DNA from: Candidatus Baldrarchaeota archaeon
GTDB taxonomy: Archaea; Asgardarchaeota; Baldrarchaeia; Baldrarchaeales; DXJG01
Direction of reading: 5' to 3'
DNA length: 9,016 nt
Assembly (NCBI GenBank): GCA_030587435.1
Contig: JAUQZC010000053.1
Span: 1-9,016 of the forward strand
Part shown: piece after piece, positions 1 through 5,223 of the stretch
How positions within the stretch are numbered: the stretch's first letter is position 1
Layout of the letters: every line of letters starts with the position of its first letter
Position numbers and translations under genes: made by a program
Notes under the pieces: generated by a model
Told to the model about the DNA's origin: nothing
The model's input: only the letters and a program-made list of their open reading frames with translations
The model's database searches: none

Positions 1-10
1 ATGTAAACAA

Positions 11-466
11 TTATATTGTTCCTATTAGCTTTAGGAGTATGGGGATAAGTGTTGCACCCCAAACAGTAACAATTAAACCTACAGTCCACCTAAAATTACT
101 ATGCACCTCCCTCCTCAACCCGTTTATCTCCCTTCTTAACTCACCTATTTCCCCTCTCAACCCGTTCATTTCTCCTCTAAGCTCCTCTCTAACTTTGCTT
201 GTTTCTCCTCTAAGCCCACCTATCTCCCCTCTAAGCTCTTCCCTAACTTTGCTTATCTCCCCTCTAAGCTCCTCTCTAACCCTGCTTATCTCCCCTCTAA
301 GCTCGTTTCTAAGCTCATTTAAATCTTTTTTAGTCGCCACATCAGCTATAACAGCATTTATCAAAGCCAATCTAACATCCGGCTCGGAAACAAGAAGTTC
401 AGCTAAACGCTTCCTCAACTTAACGTTTTCCTCAAACTCCTTAATCAACCTCTCAGCCAAAGACAT
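11..466 (-). CDS. Coiled-coil protein with C-terminal membrane anchor
   Basis: This 151-residue protein has three visible parts. An N-terminal helical part (about 1-48) begins MSLAERLIKEFEE. A coiled coil (about 50-124) is built from 7-residue units like LRGEIGG and 11-residue units like LRGEISKVREE. One hydrophobic segment (about 127-149) follows, almost to the C-terminus. The frame is open 14 codons further up, to an ATG at 508, but that ATG lies at or above the TATA box (496-505). The ATG at 466 also has an AAGGGG-like Shine-Dalgarno match about 7 nt before it, so it is preferred. The repeat units are visible at DNA level as 33- and 21-nt near-copies. A second protein of the same architecture (7/11 units, a TK-D-L motif before the coil, terminal membrane helix) is encoded at 6100-6579. 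Function is unknown; membrane-tethered oligomerisation is an inference. Confidence 0.8.
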   Translation of the reverse strand: MSLAERLIKEFEENVKLRKRLAELLVSEPDVRLALINAVIADVATKKDLNELRNELRGEISRVREELRGEISKVREELRGEIGGLRGETSKVREELRGEMNGLRGEIGELRREINGLRREVHSNFRWTVGLIVTVWGATLIPILLKLIGTI

Positions 467-472
467 AAACAA

Positions 473-505
473 CCCCTTTATAAAAATTTCAAAAACATAT
501 ATAAA
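473..505 (-). promoter_or_regulatory. Promoter and ribosome site of the 11-466 gene
   Basis: On the minus strand TTTATATATG (496-505) is a good archaeal TATA box, centred about 34 nt before the ATG at 466. AAGGGG (about 473-478) can serve as a Shine-Dalgarno site. Transcription should start close to this site, so the leader would be very short. Confidence 0.55.
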
Positions 506-576
506 CATTCACCGCAACAAATTAGCAAAACTCCGAAACGAGCTTGGATGGAACGGTGTTACCCTACCTTTAAAAT

Positions 577-672
577 TTACAACTTCCTCACTTCACCACT
601 AAGCTTAACGTTCAGTAACTTCCCAGCAACTATTAAAACCATATTCTTAGCCGCATTATGTGCAAAAGCAAA
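577..672 (-). pseudogene. Short helical C-terminal fragment, unrecognised
   Basis: Directly after the stop of the protease-like gene the minus strand has an open frame of about 31 codons. It contains FAFAHNAAKNMVLIVAGKLL and ends at a TAA at 577-579. The sequence is amphipathic and looks like the end of a helical domain. There is no ATG or GTG start in this frame, so it is either the tail of a lost gene or a chance frame. No family was recognised with confidence. Confidence 0.3.
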
Positions 673-675
673 TTG

Positions 676-1047
676 TCACAATAGGTATAGTAGAGCGACA
701 CCATAAGGCCTTGAATATTCTAATTTTCCCGTAGAAGAGTCTACCTTAATTCCTAAGCCTTCTAGTGTTGTTACTCCGAGAAGAGGTTCTGGAACATCCA
801 TTATAGCTACCTGAAAGACACCTTCCCTATCTAAAATCTTAATGTAAGCTAGGGAGATATCAGCCTCAACCTCCTGTTCATTTGCTAAAACTAACTTCGT
901 CTTCGCCAAAGGTTTTATCCCCAGTCCCCTAGCCAGTTCAAGAGGAATTATTGTGTAGAAGACACCTGTATCAGCTAGAAACATCACACTCTTAATTACT
1001 TTCTTCTTCATATCACCAATCAAACCTTTAACTCTTACATAACCCAT
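676..1047 (-). CDS. Retropepsin-like (clan AA) aspartyl protease-family protein
   Basis: This 123-residue protein matches the small single-domain aspartyl protease family common in archaea. The active-site motif is FLADTG (residues 23-28) followed by FYTIIP, with Asp26 as the likely catalytic residue. The conserved C-terminal block is PLLGVTTLEGLGIKVD (88-103). Retropepsins work as homodimers, each subunit giving one Asp; the substrate of the archaeal members is not known to me. The motif is slightly unusual, with Val-Phe after DTG where Ala-Ser/Thr is common. The start ATG at 1047 has GAGGAAAG just upstream. The gene stands alone, with no intact partner beside it. Confidence 0.8.
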   Translation of the reverse strand: MGYVRVKGLIGDMKKKVIKSVMFLADTGVFYTIIPLELARGLGIKPLAKTKLVLANEQEVEADISLAYIKILDREGVFQVAIMDVPEPLLGVTTLEGLGIKVDSSTGKLEYSRPYGVALLYLL

Positions 1048-1626
1048 AACTCTTTCCTCATAATAATTCCATTAATATCACCTTATAAATTCTCTATAAA
1101 CAAACTAACTTGTACACTTAAATGTAACATAAGCTACCTAAAACCAGTAAACATCAACACAAAACAACACCACTACTACTTAACATAACTAATCTAGAGT
1201 AAAATAATTCTAAACCAACCATTCACAAAAGCACTAACAAATCTAATCATACACAAACCATGATACAAAGATAATAAACCTAACCACAACCAACAAAACT
1301 AATAACCCACATCAAACCCACATCCCACCCATCCTGCCTAAACCCGTCAACCACCATCCCACCAGTACAAACAACAAAAGAAAAACTAAACCAAACCATG
1401 CCACGAGAAACCGTAACCATCCCAAACCCCAACTATCCCCACCCACAACAAAAGAAAAAACCAAGAACCGAAAAATTCAAACAACACAAATCACATTGCC
1501 AAGAAAACATAGAAAAATCCCCCACCTACAAAAGGCAAAGGAATCGTCACAGAAAGCGCAAAATCCTCCTCTCCAAAACCAAACGATAGAACCTAAAATA
1601 CATCTAAAAACTCGTAACCATTTATT
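1048..1626. other. AC-rich intergenic region, no gene supported
   Basis: Between the protease-like gene and the toxin gene the plus strand is extremely poor in G. In 1141-1320 a hand count gives 6 G and 29 T in 180 bases, so 81% is A or C. A plus-strand open frame at 1398-1589 encodes a Lys/Pro/Gln/Arg-rich peptide that simply reflects this composition. On the minus strand short open frames are rich in Gly, Val, Phe and Cys for the same reason. I see no conserved protein motif, RNA gene or repeat array. It is probably old decayed sequence. Confidence 0.6.
1051..1092 (-). promoter_or_regulatory. Promoter region of the protease-like gene
   Basis: Reading the minus strand, AATTTATAAGG (about 1081-1091) is a TATA-like box roughly 38 nt before the ATG, followed by GAGGAAAG (about 1051-1060) as a Shine-Dalgarno site. 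A second TTTATAG lies slightly further up. Confidence 0.45.
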
Positions 1627-1967
1627 TTACAAGCCAACAAGCTTGGCATAATCCTCATATACCACCATCAACCTCTTTACACACTTACCCAAGTTATCTC
1701 TAATTATTCTCGCCAATTTATAGTAATTCTCCTTCCTAATCGGAACAGCTATATAAATCAAACCAGTTTTAACTCTCTTCCTCAAAACTCTACCAACAAA
1801 ATCTTTGTCTCGAGTAAGCAAAATTCTCCCTTCCCTGTTAGCCAACTCAATTAAACCTTCATCGGAAATACCCCTAAAATCGCTATCTACCACAGACAAT
1901 ACATCTACACCAAGCTTCCTCAACTCCCTTACAAGAGAATAATGCACATTTCATCAGCTAAAATCAT
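1627..1967 (-). pseudogene. DUF5615 PIN-like toxin, start broken by a 1-nt deletion
   Basis: The restored protein of 113 residues begins MILADENVHYSLVREL and contains ILLTRDKDF. These are the two acidic blocks of the DUF5615 (Mut7-C-like, PIN-fold) RNase toxins. The ATG at 1967 overlaps the stop of the antitoxin as ATGA, the usual coupled layout of the DUF433-DUF5615 pair. After GAT GAA one base is missing (GAAATG where GAAAATG is needed), so the frame from 1967 ends early. The rest remains open for 106 codons and could begin at GTG 1947. That shorter product would lack the first catalytic Asp (residue 5, ADENV), so it should be inactive as a nuclease. A sequencing error in the A run would restore a normal gene. 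Confidence 0.75.
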
Positions 1968-2175
1968 TTCACAACACTCACAACTCTCAAAACCTTCAAA
2001 GCATATTTTAAAACCTCTAAAACAGCTTCCCTAGGTATTTTAAACTCCTCTGCAACCTCCTCAACACTCCAACCCTCAGCCAAAGACTCCAAAACAACCT
2101 CCACCGTAACCCTAGTACCCTTATAACAGGCTTACCACCACAAACCTCAGGATCAAACACAATAAACCTAAACAT
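1964..2175 (-). pseudogene. DUF433 antitoxin, one-base frameshift
   Basis: With one G restored the frame reads a standard 70-residue DUF433 protein. It begins MFRFIVFDPEVCGGKPVIRG, continues TRVTVEVVLESLAEG, then WSVEEVAEEFKIPREAVLEV. The DP-x-x-CGGKPVIRGTR signature and the helix-turn-helix-like WSVEEVAEEF block identify the family, which is the antitoxin partner of DUF5615 toxins and represses its own operon. The break is at about 2118-2120, where GGG stands in place of GGGG, and shifts the frame after VIR. The stop TGA overlaps the toxin ATG by 4 nt. GGTGGTGG lies a few bases before the ATG as ribosome site. Confidence 0.78.
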
Positions 2176-2205
2176 AAAACCACCACCAACACAAACATAA
2201 ACCTA

Positions 2206-2218
2206 AGATATTTAAAAG
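2206..2218 (-). promoter_or_regulatory. TATA box of the DUF433/DUF5615 pair
   Basis: The minus strand reads CTTTTAAATATCT here, centred about 37 nt before the DUF433 start codon, the normal distance for an archaeal promoter with a short leader. Confidence 0.5.
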
Positions 2219-2300
2219 CAGCGAATCACCGAAAACATCATAGAAATAGTATTTATCCACATCATTCCTTACCTACTTTCTTTTAGAAACTCTTTCGGCG

Positions 2301-2578
2301 TTAATATTTTATCTCATAAAAATTTACAATAATCTTCCCTTCATCATCCACATCAACCTCATCCAGATTAAACACAACACTAAGAACTCCCTTCATACTA
2401 TTCTTAAGTTCAAGATGCCTAGCAACTATATGCCTTCAAACATCCCCACTTAACTCAATCACCAAACCATCACGAGAAGTCACATAGATACGCAGCAACT
2501 CATAAACCCCTCATCCACAACCACACCCATCAAAACCCTCAACAAATCAACCAAAAACCCATTCACACAAACACTAAT
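2301..2578 (-). pseudogene. Decayed gene of unknown family
   Basis: The minus strand carries coding-like sequence in two frames that join into one protein of about 90 residues. The upstream piece includes NGFLVDLLRVLMGVVVDEGF. After a frameshift near 2505 it continues YELLRIYVTSRDGLVIEL and then SGDV. A TGA at a probable Trp position follows, then RHIVARHLELKNSMKGVLSV, ending FYEIKY and a TAA at 2301-2303. The alternating hydrophobic pattern and the clean C-terminal stop argue for a real former gene. I do not recognise the family. The start is unclear. Confidence 0.5.
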
Positions 2579-2706
2579 AAAACCTCACTACATCAGCAAC
2601 ACACAAACCAAAACTCCTTATAACGCGCACTATATAGGTTTACGAGAATAGGAGGATAAACTCCAGCTCTGGTTAACAGTTGCTAACTTTTGTTCGGTTG
2701 CTTTGA
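2579..2706. other. Intergenic region at a strand-composition switch
   Basis: Plus-strand sequence changes here from strongly A+C-rich (to about 2610) to strongly G+T-rich (from about 2690). The zone holds two TATA-like motifs, TTATAA at 2619-2624 and TATATAGG near 2631-2638, and a GGAGGATAA with no reading frame behind it. No gene, tRNA or clear origin-recognition box was found. Confidence 0.4.
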
Positions 2707-3006
2707 TTATATGAGTTTGTTGTTTTGGGGTTTTGTTAGGTTTTGGAGGAAGTTTTTTAGGTTGTGTATTTCTAGTGCTGTAATTTTTTGGCTATCAGTA
2801 AATATGTGGATATTTGGTTCTAGTGGTTCTCCTGTTTCTGTTTTTTCAGGTTTGTTGAATCTTATGAAGAGGATGTCTAGTTCGGGTTCTAAGGCTATTT
2901 CGATCACCTTATTTGGCAGTGGGACTTCCAGATTTTTCTCTACGATGCTTTTAACGTGGCTGATGATTTTTTTCAGGTTGAGTTTTAGAATATCTTGGAC
3001 AGCCAT
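2707..3006 (-). CDS. DUF2283 family protein
   Basis: This 99-residue protein contains the DUF2283 pattern in its middle and C-terminal part: EPELDILFIRF (about 40-50), then LEPNIHIF and KITALEIHNLKNFL. The N-terminal 35 residues form a helical extension. DUF2283 genes are often found beside small toxin-like genes (DUF4258 and others), and the broken toxin-like gene at 4484-4654 would have been its upstream partner before the insertion element came between them. GAGG stands about 8 nt before the ATG. The first 18 codons overlap the end of the tnpB frame in another phase. The original promoter has probably been separated from the gene, so transcription may now depend on read-through from tnpB. 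The role is unknown. Confidence 0.72.
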   Translation of the reverse strand: MAVQDILKLNLKKIISHVKSIVEKNLEVPLPNKVIEIALEPELDILFIRFNKPEKTETGEPLEPNIHIFTDSQKITALEIHNLKNFLQNLTKPQNNKLI

Positions 3007-4297
3007 TTTTAAGCCTCATTTTACGATAACTTTTCATACCTACTAGTTGACACTCTCCCCGCTTCAGCGGGGAGATTCTTGCTTCTGGGGTGTTCATCGG
3101 TTGGTTTTTCATTGCCCTTCTAGGCTCCCACCTCATCCCATTCCACCTTAGAAGCAAGGGCTGTGCCACCAGCCCGATGGGCATACCTCCATTATGGAGG
3201 GTGCCCATATTTATCACGCCGACAACATCCCTATGGGCATCTAAACCACATTTCAGACATTTGAACATTCTACCCCTTCTAACTACCTTATTTGAGCCGC
3301 ACCTTGGACAGGTGCTTGAAGTTCTGTACTCACTGACCTCCACTACATCTATTCCATATTCTTCAGCCTTCTCTCTCAGCCTCTGGACTACCCACGAGAA
3401 GCTCCAGAAGTTGTGTATCATCGAGTTTGCCTTGGCATTTCTATGATTGTTGTTTCTTATACCTTTAAGCTTGCCGACTACTATTTTTGAGAGACCGTTT
3501 CTACGTGTATACTCCACTATCCACTTTATCATAGCGTTTACTGCATGTCTGAACCTTCTTTTCCTAGTCCTAAACATTTTCCTAATTCTCCTAGAAGTCC
3601 TAGTTTTGTTTATTCTTGCCACCCTACTCTGCTCCCTAGCTATTTTCTTTGTCCAGTACCACCAGTCCCACAACAACTCTCCTCCCCCGAAGGCTATGGG
3701 TTGTTTCATGTCTTCATGCCAAATGGTGGCTAGGCACCTAACTCCCAAGTCTATGTAGAGAGGCTTGTTGCCTCCACGCTTGGGAGGCTTCTCGACCTTA
3801 ACAGTCATAAAGCCCCTCCACACCTTATCAACATCATCATAAATAATCTCTAATCTTCCTTTTTTCCCATTCCACTTTAATTTGCCCTTATATTGCAGTC
3901 TAAGCCCTTTTGGGAGATACAGATACTTGCTATCAAGTTTATAGCAATCGTTTCTGATGATTACTCTAAACTCCCTCTTCCCGTTCTTCTTCCAATATCC
4001 TGGCATTGAAACCTTCTTGATGCATCTTGGGTGCTTACCTAATTTCTCTAGACGCTTAAGCTTTAAGAAAGTCCTCCAAGCCTCATTATTCTTCTTAATT
4101 ATCTGTTGAGCCGTCGCGGAGCCTATTATCGGAGCGTATTTCTTGTAGAGATGTTTCGGATACCATGAGAACTTTCTGTAGTTGATGTATGCATGTCTGC
4201 GCTCGAAGTTAAGTTCGTTCCACAGCCTAGCACAGTTATCTGCCAACTTCCATAAAGCTGAATTGTCCTCGACTATGAACGTGTTTGTTCTTTTCAC
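2951..4297 (-). CDS. tnpB: TnpB RNA-guided nuclease of an IS605-group element
   Basis: The protein has 448 residues. An N-terminal helical/WED region (1-175) includes SATAQQIIKK. RuvC-I is PLYIDLGVRCLAT (Asp183). RuvC-II is KIVVGKLKGIRNN (271-283). A zinc finger follows, CPRCG (330) with CLKCG (347). RuvC-III is HRDVVGVIN (Asp357). TnpB cuts DNA next to the transposon's target motif under the guidance of an omega RNA from the element's right end. The usual RuvC-II Glu is replaced by Gly275; Glu323 in VSEYRTS is a candidate substitute, since relocated catalytic residues are known in TnpB. The GTG start overlaps the stop of the upstream small ORF as GTGA. The frame runs through the right-end hairpin (ISPLKRGECQ) and leaves the element after Gln417, so the last 31 residues are host-encoded. 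Confidence 0.9.
   Translation of the reverse strand: MKRTNTFIVEDNSALWKLADNCARLWNELNFERRHAYINYRKFSWYPKHLYKKYAPIIGSATAQQIIKKNNEAWRTFLKLKRLEKLGKHPRCIKKVSMPGYWKKNGKREFRVIIRNDCYKLDSKYLYLPKGLRLQYKGKLKWNGKKGRLEIIYDDVDKVWRGFMTVKVEKPPKRGGNKPLYIDLGVRCLATIWHEDMKQPIAFGGGELLWDWWYWTKKIAREQSRVARINKTRTSRRIRKMFRTRKRRFRHAVNAMIKWIVEYTRRNGLSKIVVGKLKGIRNNNHRNAKANSMIHNFWSFSWVVQRLREKAEEYGIDVVEVSEYRTSSTCPRCGSNKVVRRGRMFKCLKCGLDAHRDVVGVINMGTLHNGGMPIGLVAQPLLLRWNGMRWEPRRAMKNQPMNTPEARISPLKRGECQLVGMKSYRKMRLKNGCPRYSKTQPEKNHQPR
3047..3078 (-). repeat. Right end of the TnpB element (hairpin, GAAT guide, TCAA)
   Basis: A near-perfect palindrome with a stem of nine base pairs, CTCCCCGCT with AGCGGGGAG, and a tiny loop. GAAT lies at its 5' foot and TCAA four bases past its 3' foot on the minus strand. 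This is the transposase-binding right end of the IS608 type and also the expected 3' end of the omega RNA scaffold. Confidence 0.8.
3047..3250 (-). ncRNA. Predicted omega RNA scaffold, extent approximate
   Basis: TnpB proteins use a guide RNA that covers the 3' end of tnpB and the right end of the element. By that rule the scaffold lies on the minus strand up to TCAA, with the 3054-3075 hairpin close to its 3' end. The guide would be the next 16-20 host bases, beginning CTAGTAGGTATGAAAA. The 5' limit cannot be seen from sequence alone and is a guess. Confidence 0.45.
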
Positions 4298-4404
4298 TTC
4301 TCAATCAACCTCAAAATAACCTCTTCATAAGTCTCTCTAGGGTGGGTTTTTATTAGAAGCCTCTTAGCTTCCTCGCGAACCCTTATCGTCGTTATTTTGC
4401 TCAT
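4294..4404 (-). CDS. Antitoxin-like small ORF coupled to tnpB
   Basis: A 36-residue protein starts MSKITTIRVREEAKRLL and ends EVILRLIEK. The short strand (TTIRV), then a helix, then ETYEEVILRLIEK resembles VapB-type and DUF7557-like archaeal antitoxins with a ribbon-helix-helix flavour. The ATG at 4404 is preferred over the upstream ATG at 4479 because a TATA box (4413-4427) lies between them and the extra residues encode the left-end hairpin. Its stop TGA overlaps the tnpB GTG, so the two should be translated together. A role as repressor of the tnpB promoter, or as a regulator of an unseen toxin, is inference. At this length it is near the minimum for a functional DNA-binding dimer. Confidence 0.65.
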   Translation of the reverse strand: MSKITTIRVREEAKRLLIKTHPRETYEEVILRLIEK

Positions 4405-4412
4405 AGTAGACT

Positions 4413-4427
4413 CAAATATATTTAAAC
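4413..4427 (-). promoter_or_regulatory. Promoter of the small ORF and tnpB
   Basis: The minus strand reads GGTTTAAATATATTT, a strong TATA box about 17-25 nt before the ATG at 4404. This predicts a leaderless or near-leaderless transcript starting inside the element, just after the left-end hairpin. Confidence 0.6.
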
Positions 4428-4429
4428 CC

Positions 4430-4654
4430 CTATCTACGCCATTCATCCCCCCACCAAAGTAGGGGCTTTCTGGCATCATTTTTGTAAACCTCGCTGGGAT
4501 TTTTAACCGCCTTTTTAATTACTTGAATGAAGCTGCTTTCACTACTAATACCTAGGATTCTAAATACGTCTGGATGTCTTTTCTTAACATGAAGGTATAA
4601 TGCGTTTTTAATTTCTATTTCAACACCTCTGAAATCCTTGATTTTAATCAACAA
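4430..4654 (-). pseudogene. Small toxin-like gene cut by the TnpB element
   Basis: The host part (4484-4654) encodes about 57 residues: IKIKDFRGVEIEIKNALYLH, then VKKRHPDVFRILGI and VIKKAVKNPSEVY. A short strand, a His-rich helix (LHVKKRHP) and an NP-x-E-V-Y block resemble small RelE/DUF4258/PBECR-type RNase toxins, but the exact family is uncertain. The frame then enters the element at TTAC and adds residues encoded by the left-end hairpin (KPLLWWGDEWRR) before a TAG. The C-terminal half is therefore missing. Joining the flanks without the element continues in frame as NPSEVY-LVGMKSYRKMRLK. Start is TTG at 4654 or 4651; a TGA in frame upstream excludes an earlier one. It is probably the former operon partner of the DUF2283 gene. 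Confidence 0.6.
4448..4487 (-). repeat. Left end of the TnpB element (TTAC flank, AAAG guide, hairpin)
   Basis: Minus-strand order is TTAC, 14 nt, AAAG, then CCCC-T-AC, loop TTTG, and GT-G-GGGG with one mismatch in the stem. The mismatch inside the stem is typical of IS200/IS605 left-end hairpins. TTAC belongs to the host site and would be the TnpB target-adjacent motif. Confidence 0.75.
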
Positions 4655-5043
4655 AGTTCAAACACCGTAACAAAAGCCCTTCAAATTAGTAAAAGTCCGA
4701 ATAGGTTAATTACCTGCCTCAACGAATAAGACTTGTTCTCTCTCCTCTTCACTTCTACGTATTATTTCGTTACTTGAGTTTTCACGATGATTAGTGGTGT
4801 TTATATTGGTTTGGTGGTTATATGTTGGGGTTGGTGGTGTATAAGGTTTAGTGTTTGTGGTTGGTTTTTAACATTTATATAGTTTGATGTTTTTTGATGG
4901 TTTTTTGTGTGGTTAGGTCGGGTTGTTTTGTTTTTAAGCTTGTTTTAAAAATTTTGTTGTTATATGTGTTACAATATTGTTGATAGCGCTTTTACCCTTT
5001 TTTGGTTTTTTGTTGGGTTTGTTATTTGTTTGTATTTCGAATG
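4655..5043. other. GT-rich intergenic region, no gene supported
   Basis: The plus strand is almost devoid of C. In 4801-4980 a hand count gives 4 C and 30 A in 180 bases, so 81% is G or T, the mirror image of 1141-1320. A minus-strand frame ending at 4710 (RRSEEEREQVLFVEAGN) has no start codon and no recognisable relatives. Plus-strand frames from 4977 encode hydrophobic Phe/Val/Gly-rich peptides that reflect composition. A TATA-like TTTATATAG lies at 4874-4882 with nothing obvious downstream. Confidence 0.5.
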
Positions 5044-5175
5044 TTAGGTGGTTTGTAGTGGGTCTATTCTTTTATCCGTTTTATTTTGTCGAAGTCGGTG
5101 TCTGTGGATATTATATGTTCTGTTTTCAGGTTTTTCATGGTTGCAGTGTGAAACGTAGTCATAGGCTGAAACTTT
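5044..5175 (-). pseudogene. C-terminal remnant of a VapC-type PIN toxin
   Basis: Allowing two one-base shifts, the minus strand reads SAYDYV-HTATMKNLKTEH, IISTDTDFDKIKRIK and RIDPLQTT, then TAA at 5044-5046. The pattern AYD-x-x-H-x-A-T-M, then IISTDTDFDKI, then RIDP is that of the last third of archaeal VapC (PIN-domain) RNase toxins, including three of the conserved acidic residues. The shifts are one extra T near 5150 and one A missing from an A run near 5067. The N-terminal two thirds with the first catalytic Asp, and any VapB partner, are not recognisable upstream. Confidence 0.65.
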
Positions 5176-5223
5176 AGATTATAGCTTTCTGTATTTTGTG
5201 TCCTTTGGTTTTGGGTGGAATAT

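Larger units (their letters stand above)
3047..4483 (-). mobile_element. TnpB-only IS200/IS605-group element with IS608-like ends
   Basis: On the minus strand the left side reads TTAC (4487-4484), a 14-nt linker, AAAG (4469-4466) and a hairpin (4465-4448). The right side reads GAAT (3078-3075), a hairpin with a 9-bp stem (3074-3055), AGTG and TCAA (3050-3047). In IS608 the flank and left cleavage site is TTAC, the right cleavage site is TCAA, and the guide tetranucleotides are AAAG and GAAT. All four match, in the right order. This gives a 1437-bp element carrying an antitoxin-like ORF and tnpB but no Y1 transposase (tnpA), so it could move only with help in trans. Confidence 0.82.

Noticed and set aside
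39..602. Plus-strand open frame of 187 codons, Ser/Leu/Pro-rich
   Set aside because: It is the antisense shadow of the repetitive coiled-coil gene; the repeat keeps all frames open.
1398..1589. Plus-strand ORF rich in Lys, Pro, Gln and Arg
   Set aside because: Composition reflects the nearly G-free strand; no ribosome site, no motif, no TATA box at the right place.
1480..1590. Minus-strand frame with FALSVTIPLPFVGGGFFYVF
   Set aside because: Looks somewhat protein-like, but it is only about 32 codons after a TAG, has no start and may arise from G+T-rich sequence; no family recognised.
2620..2700. Possible replication origin boxes near the composition switch
   Set aside because: CTCCAG near 2663 resembles part of a mini-ORB only loosely, there is no second copy and no orc1/cdc6 gene in the window; only the composition switch itself is reported.
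3090..3758. Plus-strand ORFs across the tnpB gene
   Set aside because: Antisense to the well-supported tnpB with its RuvC and zinc-finger motifs.
4706..4850. Minus-strand open frame ending RRSEEEREQVLFVEAGN
   Set aside because: No start codon, AC-driven composition in its first half, no known relatives; could be a remnant but not supportable.
4977..5177. Plus-strand hydrophobic ORF starting MLIALLPFFGF
   Set aside because: It lies opposite the PIN remnant and is explained by the G+T-rich strand; no ribosome site.
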